Positions 17,324-25,722 of a stretch of 64,000 nt of DNA are shown one piece after another. The translations under genes and the position numbers were made by a program. Position 1 is the first letter of the stretch. The number at the start of each line of letters is the position of its first letter. The stretch spans positions 186,001 to 250,000 of the forward strand of contig NZ_JACHKZ010000003.1 of the NCBI RefSeq assembly GCF_014207855.1. The letters run 5' to 3'. A model generated the notes under the pieces. That model did not search any database and was not told the DNA's origin. It saw nothing but the letters and a program-made list of their open reading frames with translations. The DNA comes from Comamonas odontotermitis. GTDB taxonomy: Bacteria > Pseudomonadota > Gammaproteobacteria > Burkholderiales > Burkholderiaceae_C.

Positions 17324-18667
17324 ATGGCACTTTCCACAGACTCGCGCTTTTTTGGACTGGATTTGAACCAGTTGAAAGCCGATGTATTAAAAACTTGGCA
17401 AAAGGCTCCGCAATGGCCGCCTTTGAGCTGGCTGCGTCCAGAGCAGGCGCTGACGCTGGTGCCAACACAAGGCGATCCGGTGGTTGTATGGGAGAGCGGA
17501 TCACCGGCGCCTGACGGCAAGCGGGCTCCGGAATTCTGGGCGGTTGAAATCCCTGAAAGCATGGTGTTGCGCAAGACCTTGCAGCTGCCAGCACTGGATC
17601 CGCAGGACTGTGCCAGTGCTGCGCAGCTGGAAGTGCAGGCCATCAGCCCTTTTGCGGCAGCAGATGTTCTGTGGGGATACGCGGAGCTTTCACGAAGCAG
17701 TCAGGCTGTGCGCATGCAACTGGTGCTGGCATCTCGCACCCAGGTAGAGCCATATATCCAGAGCAAGATAGCGGAGCGCCAGCAGACCCTGGCCGAGAAC
17801 GCCAAACCATTGCTGCAGCCGGAAGTCTGGGTGTTTGCTCCGCAGCGCCAGCCTATCGTGATCCACGGGTTTGGCGAAGGCGCCCGCGCCGCCGCTGGCC
17901 GAAAGAAGTTGATGCTCAACGCGGTGGGCGTTGGTGTCGCAGCTCTTCTGTGTATTGCCCTTGCCCTTACGCCAACGGCACAGTTGCGCTTGCGCGCGAT
18001 TGAGGCTGTTCACGCCTACGAAGGCATGGCAGCCAAAACGACAGATGTAGTGGGCAAGCGTGAACAATTGATGCAGAGCGCCGATAAGGTCGCTGCACTG
18101 TCGGAGTTGCTTGCCGAACGAGTGGACAGTGTCAAGGTGCTGAGCATGCTGACAAAAATACTTCCAGACGACACGGCGTTGCAATCGGCGCGAGTCCAGG
18201 GCAACAAGGTCACCCTGGTGGGCCTCACGGAAAACTCGTCAACGCTCATGCAAAAGCTGAGCAATGAAGAGGGCGTGAAGGATGTTCGTGCGCCCAGTGC
18301 GGCAACTCGCCTGGCAGGTGCCAACAGAGAGTCTTTCACGATTGAGCTCACACTGGATAACCGGGTATTTGGGCCAACCCTCAAGGTTGAGGATCCGCCG
18401 CCACCGAGCCAGCCGGCACCGGCCGATGGAGCGGGGGCGCAGCCGGCGGCTGCAAGCAACGAGGCTCCCGCCGCAGCGCCAGCGGCGCTCAGTGCGGCTC
18501 CTGCGCCTGCTCCTGCAGCTGCTCCCGCAACTCCGCAGCCAACTCCCCCACAATCTGCGCCGCCTTCCAGCGCAAACGCGCCCAAAGGGCCGACCCTTGG
18601 CGGCTCCAGATCGGGGCCTAGTCTTGGCGGCTCCAAGCCTGCGCCTGCACAGGAGACGCGCAAATGA
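17324..18667 (+). CDS. gspL: Type II secretion platform protein GspL with long Pro/Ala tail
   Basis: Bitopic inner-membrane protein linking GspE to the periplasmic parts. In the 447 residues, a cytoplasmic actin-like domain covers about 1-190, one membrane span about 197-217 (VGVGVAALLCIALALTP), and a periplasmic ferredoxin-like domain about 240-350 (LLAERVDSVKVLSMLTKILP, then LTLDNRVFGPTLKVE). An extra tail of nearly 90 Pro/Ala/Gln-rich residues ends with two copies of a P(T/S)LGGS(R/K) motif. The same motif ends the GspN-type protein three genes on. Overlaps gspM by 4 bases. Confidence 0.92.
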   Translation: MALSTDSRFFGLDLNQLKADVLKTWQKAPQWPPLSWLRPEQALTLVPTQGDPVVVWESGSPAPDGKRAPEFWAVEIPESMVLRKTLQLPALDPQDCASAAQLEVQAISPFAAADVLWGYAELSRSSQAVRMQLVLASRTQVEPYIQSKIAERQQTLAENAKPLLQPEVWVFAPQRQPIVIHGFGEGARAAAGRKKLMLNAVGVGVAALLCIALALTPTAQLRLRAIEAVHAYEGMAAKTTDVVGKREQLMQSADKVAALSELLAERVDSVKVLSMLTKILPDDTALQSARVQGNKVTLVGLTENSSTLMQKLSNEEGVKDVRAPSAATRLAGANRESFTIELTLDNRVFGPTLKVEDPPPPSQPAPADGAGAQPAAASNEAPAAAPAALSAAPAPAPAAAPATPQPTPPQSAPPSSANAPKGPTLGGSRSGPSLGGSKPAPAQETRK

Positions 18668-19233
18668 CACATTTCATCAAACCTACCCGCAAAGAGTGGC
18701 TGATCTTGCTGGGAACCTTGGTGCTGGTTCTTGCACCGTTGGTGTTGCTGGGTGGATATATCGCCAATAAACACCATTGGGCGCAATCCAAGCTCTCGGA
18801 GCTGGAGCCTCGCTACGCACGCCTCAAAGGCCTTGACATGCAGCGCGAGGAAATCGACCAGGCACTCGAGCGGGCATTGCGCATTCGCGCCGAGTACGTA
18901 TATCCAGCCTCCCAGGATGTGGCCCAGACGGGTAACGCAGTGCAGCAAAAACTGAGGGATTTGCTCACACAGGCGGGGCTGACGGTTGTGAGCAGCCAGG
19001 TATTGCAGGCCAAGGAGGAAAAGGGTTTTGACCGTATTCCGCTCACGGTGCGCGCCGAAGGCGAGTTGCTTGCTGTGGACAGTGCGTTGGCGGTATTGGT
19101 CGAACAGCTTCCCGTCATGCTGCTTGGCGATGTTGAAGTACGCAATCAGGGTAATTTGCAGACGATGAATGAAAAAATAGCGCCGCGGTTGACACTGCAA
19201 TTGAACCTGAGCGTGCTGCGGGAGCGTACATGA
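18664..19233 (+). CDS. gspM: Type II secretion platform protein GspM
   Basis: 189 residues. A short cytoplasmic N-terminus (MTHFIKPTRKEW), one membrane span at about 13-33 (LILLGTLVLVLAPLVLLGGYI), then a periplasmic coiled region and small domain (LTQAGLTVVSSQVLQAKEEK, then ALAVLVEQLPVMLLGDVEVRN). Matches the T2SSM class that pairs with GspL. It overlaps gspL and gspN by 4 bases each. Confidence 0.92.
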   Translation: MTHFIKPTRKEWLILLGTLVLVLAPLVLLGGYIANKHHWAQSKLSELEPRYARLKGLDMQREEIDQALERALRIRAEYVYPASQDVAQTGNAVQQKLRDLLTQAGLTVVSSQVLQAKEEKGFDRIPLTVRAEGELLAVDSALAVLVEQLPVMLLGDVEVRNQGNLQTMNEKIAPRLTLQLNLSVLRERT

Positions 19234-19862
19234 AGCGCTATCTAGGCTGGGCCCTGGTGGCCCTCAACGTTGTTCTGACCCTGGTGTTGGCGTGGCTGTG
19301 GTTCAAACCCAATGGTGAATTGCGTAATGCACACTGGGAAGCGCCGCGGGCACAGAAGTCCAATTTTGATGATGTCGTCCCTCATCTTGGCAAGCCCCAG
19401 CCCATGGACCAAAGCCAGTTTCTGGCAATGCTGGATCGGCCGCTTTTTTCGCCGACCCGCCGGCCTCCACCTCCACCTCCGCCGCCTCCCGTCGAGGCAC
19501 CTCCACCACCGCCCGACTACCTGGCTGATGCTGTCCTGACGGGCGTATATATCAGCGACCAAGGCAAATCAGGCGGAATCATCATCCACTTCCAAGGCAA
19601 AGACAAATCCTTGCCGTTGCGTGGTGTTCTGGATGGCTGGACGCTCAATTCAGTGGCCGAAAACAGGGTTTATTTCACGCGCAACGGCATCACCAAGGAG
19701 ATCACCTTGCAAAAGGCCAAGCTGCAGACGGGGTTTGGCCCCAGCGCAGAGACGCCCGAGGCACAGAGGGGATTGCCTGCGCCCAATGCCGAGGGACAAG
19801 AGCCAAAGCCGCAACGCCGAGGCCCCACCTTGGGTGGCTCCCGCTCTGCAAGCAGACCATGA
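19230..19862 (+). CDS. gspN: Type II secretion GspN/GspC-type protein (XpsN-like position)
   Basis: 210 residues: one N-terminal membrane span (about 5-25), a Pro-rich linker at about 77-98 including nine consecutive prolines, then a domain resembling the GspC homology region (LTGVYISDQGKSGGIIIHFQ, then SLPLRGVLDGWTLNSVAENR). No PDZ or coiled-coil domain follows. It sits where Xanthomonas has xpsN and probably bridges the inner-membrane platform to the secretin, because no separate gspC exists here. The tail RRGPTLGGSRSASRP repeats a GspL tail motif. Domain assignment beyond the membrane span is moderate. Confidence 0.8.
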   Translation: MKRYLGWALVALNVVLTLVLAWLWFKPNGELRNAHWEAPRAQKSNFDDVVPHLGKPQPMDQSQFLAMLDRPLFSPTRRPPPPPPPPPVEAPPPPPDYLADAVLTGVYISDQGKSGGIIIHFQGKDKSLPLRGVLDGWTLNSVAENRVYFTRNGITKEITLQKAKLQTGFGPSAETPEAQRGLPAPNAEGQEPKPQRRGPTLGGSRSASRP

Positions 19863-19917
19863 CGCGGGCCGAAATTGGCTGGCAATGATGTATTGATCGA
19901 TTTTTGGGTTTAAAACT

Positions 19918-22374
19918 ATGACGACTTCCACTTTGCGTCGCACCGCGCTCTTTTTGGCACTTGGGCAGGTGCTCATCCTGCAATCAGGGTATGCCCAGAC
20001 TCCAGCAGCTGGAGGTGCTGTCGCTGCTGCGCCCGCTGGAAACGCGCAGGTGCCGGTACTGCAGGCGCCTGCGATCCTGGTTAACGGCAAGCAGCCTTCG
20101 AGTGGTGATGACGAGCAATCCACCGAGCCCCGTATCATGCGCGGGACTGACAAGGTGCTCAATATTGACAAGTCGGAGCCCATTCCCAAGGGGGCGCCGG
20201 TGACTTTCCGCTTTGAAGAAGCTCCTGTCGCGGAGGTGGTACGCACCATCCTGGGCGATATGCTGAAGCTAGACTTCGTCATGCACCCACCCTTGCAGGG
20301 AACGGTTACCTTGACCACTCGCAATGCCATCGAGCCAGATACTGCGGTGTTCCTGCTGGAAGCTGCGCTGCAGGCCAACGGGCTGGCGATGGTGCGTGAT
20401 GCGCGTGGTGTATACCAGGTAGGCAAGCCAGAAGTGCTGCGCAGCCTGGTGGGTGCCGTGCGCGTGGCTGGAGCTCCAGGCTCCATGGCCCCAGGTTATG
20501 GCGTGATTGTGATTCCTCTTCAATATATTGGTGCCAATGAAATGGCCAATATCCTGAAGCCCATTGCACCTCCCGAAGCTGTCGTCAAGGTGGATGCAGT
20601 GCGCAATGTCATCATCATGCAAGGAAATCGCACCCAGTCCGAAGGTTGGATGGAGATGGTGAAAACCTTCGATGTGGACCTGCTCAAAGGCATGTCGGTG
20701 GGCATTTATCCCCTCAAGCATGCTTCCATTGAAGAGGTTTCTGCGGCCTTGCAGATGGTCAACAGCGGTGGACAAACCGGTGGAGCAAATCAGCAATCGG
20801 CCGGAGGCAGCGGTGGAATTGCCGGCAACTCTGCCAGCGTTGCGGCTGGCCGGCGTCCCGGGCAGGCAGCCTCACCTTCAGCCACTGGAACAGCGGGGTC
20901 GAATACCCCATTGAGTGGCAATGCGGCAGCTGCTGCAGCATTGCTGTCGTCTCTGGGGGAATCCAATCCGCTTTATGGCGCGTTGCGCGTTTTACCGATT
21001 CCGCGACTGAATGCCCTCATGGTCATCACGCCGCGGGCAGCTTATCTGGACGAGGCCGAGAAGTGGATTCGCCGCCTGGATGTTCCAGGCTATGGCGGCA
21101 GCGAGCCTGAGCTGTATGTTTATCGCGTCCAGAACGGCAATGCAAAATACTTGGCGCAAGTACTGAACGGCATTTTTGGCGGGCAGCAAGCGGGTGCTGC
21201 AGGCAATATGACCTCTGGTGTAGCCCCTGGATTGAACAACAACGTGAACCGCACACCTGGCTCTTTCAGCAACCTGGGCACCTCTTCGGGCCTGGGCTTC
21301 AACAGTGGCAACCGATTTGGCTTGAACCAGAACGCCCAGCAGCAAGCGAACGCTCCAACCATCACGGCAACTGCGATTGGTGATATCCGCGTTGTGGCTG
21401 ACGAATTCAACAACACCATCCTGGTCTGGAGTACTGGTTCTCAATACCGCAAGATCGAGGCGTCGCTCAAGCGCCTTGATGTGGCGCCGATTCAGGTGCT
21501 GATCGAGGCCAGCATCATCGAAGTCACCTTGAACGACAACTTGCAATATGGCGTGGAATGGCTGTTCAAGAACAATGGCATACGTGCCAATGGGCAGAAT
21601 TACACGGGTTTCGGTAATTTCGGTAGCCTGTCCGCCGACAATGCAGGTGCCAACAATGGCGCTCTCTGGGGCGGCAGTGGCAGCCAGTTCTTTACCTATT
21701 CGCTCTTTAGCGGGCAAGGCATTGCCGCACGGTTGAGTGCGATTGCGGGCAATGGGCAGGTAAAAATGCTCTCCAGCCCTTCTGTGATGGTGATGGACAA
21801 CCATCCGGCCACTATTTCCGTGGGCGAGCAGATCCCGGTGAGAACGGCGGATTACATCAACAACTCTGGTAGCAACTACATTACCCAAAACTACCAGCTG
21901 AAAGATACTGGCGTGATTTTGAACGTCACGCCCTCCGTCAACTCCGGCAACATGGTCAGCTTGCAGATTGACCAGTCTGTCATCGACAGCGCGGGTATTG
22001 ACACAGCGTCCAACCAAACCAAATTCTCGAACCGGCAACTCACCAGCAAGCTGGCTGTCCGCTCTGGCGAATCGATTGTGATGGGTGGCCTCATCAAGGA
22101 CAGAACGGAAGATTCGGATAGCGGTATTCCGCTGCTCAAGGACATTCCTGTGATTGGAAAGGCATTTAGCAGTACCAAAAAGAGCACCGCCCGCACGGAA
22201 CTATTGCTGGTCATGACGCCTCGTGTAGTACGTACAGACGTCGACGTGCGAGAAGTCAGTGAGGAGCTGCGTGATCGCTTGCGTGGTTTGAACGATGATG
22301 ATCTGCTGGGTAGCCTCAAGAAGGCGGAGCCTCGCCGCCCTGCTTCGACGATCCAACCGTTGGTAACTCAGTAA
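19918..22374 (+). CDS. gspD: Type II secretion outer-membrane secretin GspD
   Basis: 818-residue secretin forming the outer-membrane channel. The signal peptide ends near SGYAQ at about residue 27. N-terminal N0-N3 domains span roughly 90-510, with an Asn/Gly/Ser-rich insert at about 280-350 and another at about 420-480. The secretin core lies at about 530-755 and contains VKMLSSPSVMVMDNHPATIS, VGEQIPV and VMGGLIKDRTEDSDSGIPLL. It follows gspN by 55 bases and has only a weak ribosome site. No lipobox is present, so outer-membrane targeting probably needs a pilotin. Confidence 0.96.
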   Translation: MTTSTLRRTALFLALGQVLILQSGYAQTPAAGGAVAAAPAGNAQVPVLQAPAILVNGKQPSSGDDEQSTEPRIMRGTDKVLNIDKSEPIPKGAPVTFRFEEAPVAEVVRTILGDMLKLDFVMHPPLQGTVTLTTRNAIEPDTAVFLLEAALQANGLAMVRDARGVYQVGKPEVLRSLVGAVRVAGAPGSMAPGYGVIVIPLQYIGANEMANILKPIAPPEAVVKVDAVRNVIIMQGNRTQSEGWMEMVKTFDVDLLKGMSVGIYPLKHASIEEVSAALQMVNSGGQTGGANQQSAGGSGGIAGNSASVAAGRRPGQAASPSATGTAGSNTPLSGNAAAAAALLSSLGESNPLYGALRVLPIPRLNALMVITPRAAYLDEAEKWIRRLDVPGYGGSEPELYVYRVQNGNAKYLAQVLNGIFGGQQAGAAGNMTSGVAPGLNNNVNRTPGSFSNLGTSSGLGFNSGNRFGLNQNAQQQANAPTITATAIGDIRVVADEFNNTILVWSTGSQYRKIEASLKRLDVAPIQVLIEASIIEVTLNDNLQYGVEWLFKNNGIRANGQNYTGFGNFGSLSADNAGANNGALWGGSGSQFFTYSLFSGQGIAARLSAIAGNGQVKMLSSPSVMVMDNHPATISVGEQIPVRTADYINNSGSNYITQNYQLKDTGVILNVTPSVNSGNMVSLQIDQSVIDSAGIDTASNQTKFSNRQLTSKLAVRSGESIVMGGLIKDRTEDSDSGIPLLKDIPVIGKAFSSTKKSTARTELLLVMTPRVVRTDVDVREVSEELRDRLRGLNDDDLLGSLKKAEPRRPASTIQPLVTQ

Positions 22375-22395
22375 TCCAATCAGCTAATTCATTTT

Positions 22396-22830
22396 ATGAA
22401 AGAAATTGTAATGAAGACTCGCTTTTCTGCGAAGGGTGCGATGCGTGCAGGCGCCATGATCATGGCTGCCTTGTCGCTGGGCGCATGCGCTACCATGGAT
22501 TCGGGGACACCGGAGCAAATCGTGACCAAGCGTGCGCAAGCCTATTGGGATGCGCGCCTGAAGGGCGATGCGACCACCGCCTATGGGTTCGCCAATGATG
22601 CCTTCCGGCAAGCTGTGAGCGAGCAGAAGTTCAAACAGGGGCACATGGCCACCTTTGCTGTTGGAGCAGAGGTGCAAAAGGTGGAGTGCGATGCGCAAAA
22701 ATGCGACGTCGGCACCAATTTAAAGGTCAATCCGCCGCTGCCTGGTAAAAAGATCGGTACCATTGATGTGTATTCGAAGCAAACTTGGTTGCTCGAAGAC
22801 GGTCAGTGGAAACTGTTCATGGAGCCTTGA
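22396..22830 (+). CDS. Small NTF2-like lipoprotein following the secretin gene
   Basis: A 144-residue predicted lipoprotein: positively charged N-terminus, hydrophobic stretch MIMAALSLGA, then Cys31 in an LGAC lipobox. The mature part (TPEQIVTKRAQAYWDARLKG, then YSKQTWLLEDGQWKLFMEP) resembles NTF2-like folds seen in periplasmic proteins of unknown function. VECDAQKCDVG could form a disulfide. It starts 21 bases after gspD on the same strand, so it is probably in the same transcript. That position is typical of secretin accessory proteins. A start at 22411 is equally plausible. Role unknown. Confidence 0.7.
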   Translation: MKEIVMKTRFSAKGAMRAGAMIMAALSLGACATMDSGTPEQIVTKRAQAYWDARLKGDATTAYGFANDAFRQAVSEQKFKQGHMATFAVGAEVQKVECDAQKCDVGTNLKVNPPLPGKKIGTIDVYSKQTWLLEDGQWKLFMEP

Positions 22831-22908
22831 GACGGGTCGTGCATGGCAAGTTGGTTTAGGATTGTTGTAATTAGTCTACAGCTATCTCCAAAAAACAGCG
22901 AACTTGCT

Positions 22909-22938
22909 TTGCATCCGGTCGGAGCGCTATGCTATTAT
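22909..22938 (+). promoter_or_regulatory. Predicted sigma-70 promoter of the abundant exported protein
   Basis: TTGCAT (22909-22914) and TATTAT (22933-22938) are separated by 18 bases. The predicted start is near 22945, giving a leader of about 55 bases that ends in GGAG, seven bases before the ATG at 23000. No gene precedes it within 78 bases, so this unit is probably transcribed independently of the secretion operon. Confidence 0.55.
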
Positions 22939-22999
22939 TTCTTAGCGTAAACAATCGTGGTAGTTGCGCTGACTAACTTTTTTTAACTGGAGTGTGTTT

Positions 23000-24532
23000 A
23001 TGAAGAAAAATGTTCTGGCCCTGAGCATTGCTGCCATGATTGGCGGCTTTGCTGGCTCCGCCAACGCTTTGACCGCTGCTACGGCAACCGCGTTCGAGCA
23101 AAACGACGGTGGCGCAGGTCACATTTTGGTGGTGCCTTACTTCACCACGCAAAACAACAACATGTCTGTGATTCACGTGGTGAACACCGACACGCAGAAC
23201 GGCAAGGCTCTGAAGGTTCGCTTCCGCGGCGCTGCTAACTCTGACGATATCTTGGACTTTACCGTGTTCCTGTCGCCATACGACGTGTGGACCGGTTCCG
23301 TTCAAGCTGATGCCAACGGTTCGTACTTCATGACCGCTGACAACAGCTGCATGTACCCAGACATCCGTAAGGTGAAGCAGTCGTTCATTCAAGACCGTCT
23401 GTCTGACAGCTGGTCTGCTGAAAAGCGTGTGAACAACACCAAGGAAGGCTACATCGAAATCCTGAACATGGCTGACATTCCTCCCAGCACTGTTTCGGGC
23501 ACGCTGTACCCAGCCATCAAGCACAAGAGCGGCGGCGCACCTTCTTGCGACGAAGCAGTGCTGGCTAAGACCCTGTCGATCAACCCAGAAAAGGCAGCTG
23601 ACGCTACCGCCCTGGGCTACGACACGCCTACCGGTGGTCTGACTGGTGACTGGTACATCCTGAACGTGAACCAAACCACCACGTTCTCGGGTGCTGCTAC
23701 CGCCATCAAGGCTGTGGACGCTAACGGTGCTAACGCCCGCGGTAACTTCGTTGCCTTCCCTCAAGACAACCTGTCGCCAGCAGTTGGTAACACCGACCTG
23801 TACACCGCTGACCCACTGTTCATCTCGACCGCAGTGGACAAGGGTAACGTCGCTCAGAACAAGCTGATCCAGATCGCTAACTACGACCTGCCAGACCTGT
23901 CGACCCCATACCTGACCAACAACGTTGGCGTTCCTGCACAACAAGCTTCGACCTTGACCGCTGCAGTGGCAAACAATGGCGTGGCCAACCAGTTCGCAAC
24001 CGACACCCTGATCGATGCGAAGACTGACTGGGTGCTGTCTATGCCTCTGCGTCGTTACAGCGTTGGTGCAAACTACGCTGCAGCTACCAAGGACAACGCT
24101 TACCAAGTGTTCAACCCAGCTGTGTTGAACCCTGCTAACGGTCAGCCTTTCTTTGCTCGTAGCATCACCTCTGTTGACGCTGATGGCAACATCTGCGTGG
24201 ACACCGCAAGCAACACCTTCTACGATCGTGAAGAATCGTCGGTGACCAACGGTGCTGTTGTGTCTCCAGGTACCGCTAAGAAGATCCGTCTGTGCGGTGA
24301 AGTGAACGTGCTGGCATTCAAGGATGCAGGTGCTTCCGTTCTGGGCGCTACGGTTGCTCGTCAAACCGCTGCTGTTCAATACGAAAACGGCTGGGGCAAG
24401 GTCAACTACGGTTCCAACAATGCATTCCCAGTGGTTGGTTCTTCGTTCATCAAGCTGACCAACAGCGGTGGCGCTGCTAACGGCTTCAGCGGTACCTACG
24501 GTATCACCTGGCCTCACCGTTTCTCTAAGTAA
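23000..24532 (+). CDS. Abundant exported protein, candidate surface-layer or type II cargo
   Basis: 510 residues. A clear Sec signal (MKKNVLALSIAAMIGGFAGS, cleavage after ANA near residue 23) precedes a mature chain of about 487 residues that is Ala/Asn/Thr/Val-rich and almost Met-free, with four cysteines (SCMYPD, SCDEAV, ICVDT, LCGEV) that could pair. HILVVPYFTTQNNNMSVIHV, then FTVFLSPYDVWTGSV recalls a family of proteobacterial surface proteins, but I cannot name it with certainty. Codon choice is sharply biased (GCT, CGT, AAC, ACC, CTG, AAG), unlike its GCC/GCG/CGC-rich neighbours, which marks high expression. It has its own promoter and strong terminator. The gspD operon lies upstream and a periplasmic prolyl isomerase downstream. 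Confidence 0.75.
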   Translation: MKKNVLALSIAAMIGGFAGSANALTAATATAFEQNDGGAGHILVVPYFTTQNNNMSVIHVVNTDTQNGKALKVRFRGAANSDDILDFTVFLSPYDVWTGSVQADANGSYFMTADNSCMYPDIRKVKQSFIQDRLSDSWSAEKRVNNTKEGYIEILNMADIPPSTVSGTLYPAIKHKSGGAPSCDEAVLAKTLSINPEKAADATALGYDTPTGGLTGDWYILNVNQTTTFSGAATAIKAVDANGANARGNFVAFPQDNLSPAVGNTDLYTADPLFISTAVDKGNVAQNKLIQIANYDLPDLSTPYLTNNVGVPAQQASTLTAAVANNGVANQFATDTLIDAKTDWVLSMPLRRYSVGANYAAATKDNAYQVFNPAVLNPANGQPFFARSITSVDADGNICVDTASNTFYDREESSVTNGAVVSPGTAKKIRLCGEVNVLAFKDAGASVLGATVARQTAAVQYENGWGKVNYGSNNAFPVVGSSFIKLTNSGGAANGFSGTYGITWPHRFSK

Positions 24533-24541
24533 TTTGCCCCG

Positions 24542-24557
24542 CAGGTCGTAAGACCTG
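24542..24557 (+). repeat. Small hairpin after the exported-protein stop
   Basis: CAGGTC-GTAA-GACCTG, a perfect six-base stem ten bases after the stop. With the stronger hairpin that follows it could protect the 3' end of an abundant mRNA. Confidence 0.5.
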
Positions 24558-24586
24558 TTTGGTAAGTGCTTAGGAAACTAGCCAAC

Positions 24587-24620
24587 AGGGCGGAGAGCAA
24601 TCTCCGCCCTTTTTGTTTTT
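24587..24620 (+). terminator. Strong rho-independent terminator
   Basis: AGGGCGGAGA-GCAA-TCTCCGCCCT, a perfect ten-base stem with a GNRA-type tetraloop, followed by TTTTGTTTTT. It ends the exported-protein transcript before the isomerase gene. Confidence 0.93.
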
Positions 24621-24709
24621 CCTTTTGTTGCCAATCGCTTTGTGGTCAATGCCAGGGGCGGTTGGTGCTTTTTTGCTATCCTTGCAGTTTTGGTTAAAGG
24701 ACAGTGCTC

Positions 24710-25609
24710 ATGCGTAATTGGTTGAAGTCGGTAGGTATTGTTGTGGCATTGGGAGGCGCCAGCGTGGCTGCGATTGCCCAGGGCAACAACAACGCCGTGT
24801 TGTTGCAAGGGCCTGCGACTGCGATATATGAGAGCGATGTATTGAACGATGCCAAGCGCATGCCTGAAGAGATGCGTAGCAGCTTTTTGGCCAAGCCAGA
24901 AAGCGTGGCGCAGATGGTCGAAGCGCTGTATGTAAGGCGAGCTATCGCGGAAACGGCACGATCCAGCGGCCTGGCAGACCAACCTGAGATCGCGGCCGCG
25001 ATCAAGATTGCAACAGACAAGATACTGTCAGATGCCTATCTGCAAAAATTCAATGCCGAGCACAAGCCGGATAACAAGCTGGCTGAGGCACAAGCCAAAG
25101 CTGCGTATGCCGCGAAAAAAGAGACTTTCAAGGCTCCTGAGCAAGTGCACATCGCGCATATTCTGGTGATGAACCAGGAAGATGATGCCGCAGCCAAGGC
25201 CAAGGCCGAAAAGCTGCTGGCAGAGGCACAAGCGGGTGCAGATTTCGCGCAATTGGCCAAAGACAATTCCTCTGATGCATCCAGCGCCGTCAAGGGTGGC
25301 GATCTGGGTCTGGTTTCACATGGCAGAATGGTGCCTGAATTCGAGGCTGCAGCCTTCGCGCTGGAAAAACCCAATCAGCTGAGCCCGGTGATCAAGAGCC
25401 AGTTCGGCTACCACATCATCAAGTTATTCGAAAAGAAGCCAGCCCGCACCATGTCTTTTGAAGAAGTGCGTCCTGAGCTGGAAAAGCAGTATGTGCAGCA
25501 GTCCCTGCAAACTGCACGTCAGGGCGAGGTGGAAAGAGTGCTGAAGGCAGCAAGCTGGAACCGTGCCAATATGGAGGCATTTTCTGCCCGTTTTGCCGAC
25601 AAGAAGTAA
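24710..25609 (+). CDS. Periplasmic PpiC/parvulin-type peptidyl-prolyl isomerase
   Basis: 299 residues. A signal peptide (MRNWLKSVGIVVALGGASVA, cleavage near AIAQ) is followed by a SurA/PrsA-like helical N-domain at about 30-125 and a rotamase domain at about 130-240: EQVHIAHILVMNQ, FAQLAKDNSSDASSAVKGGD and FGYHIIKLFEKKPA are the parvulin hallmarks. It should assist folding of exported proteins. AAAGGA lies eight bases before the ATG at 24710; a GTG at 24704 is too close to it. The gene is flanked by terminators on both sides. Its position next to the abundant exported protein suggests that as a client (inference). Confidence 0.92.
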   Translation: MRNWLKSVGIVVALGGASVAAIAQGNNNAVLLQGPATAIYESDVLNDAKRMPEEMRSSFLAKPESVAQMVEALYVRRAIAETARSSGLADQPEIAAAIKIATDKILSDAYLQKFNAEHKPDNKLAEAQAKAAYAAKKETFKAPEQVHIAHILVMNQEDDAAAKAKAEKLLAEAQAGADFAQLAKDNSSDASSAVKGGDLGLVSHGRMVPEFEAAAFALEKPNQLSPVIKSQFGYHIIKLFEKKPARTMSFEEVRPELEKQYVQQSLQTARQGEVERVLKAASWNRANMEAFSARFADKK

Positions 25610-25652
25610 GCTGCGTTCTTTATTGAGCCGATACAAATTTTGACGCAACAAG

Positions 25653-25681
25653 AAGGAGAGGGCAGGGCCTTCTCCTTTTTT
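25653..25681 (+). terminator. Rho-independent terminator after the isomerase
   Basis: AAGGAGA / TCTCCTT stem with an 11-base loop and a following T-run. It separates the isomerase from the second ABC exporter. Confidence 0.75.
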
Positions 25682-25722
25682 ATGCGCTGGCTCCGGCCGC
25701 ATGGGCGGGCCTTGGAAACCAT

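Noticed and set aside
22973-24517. 514-codon minus-strand frame antisense to the exported protein
   Set aside because: A shadow caused by the sense strand's codon bias; no ribosome site or domain, whereas the sense frame has a signal peptide, promoter and terminator.
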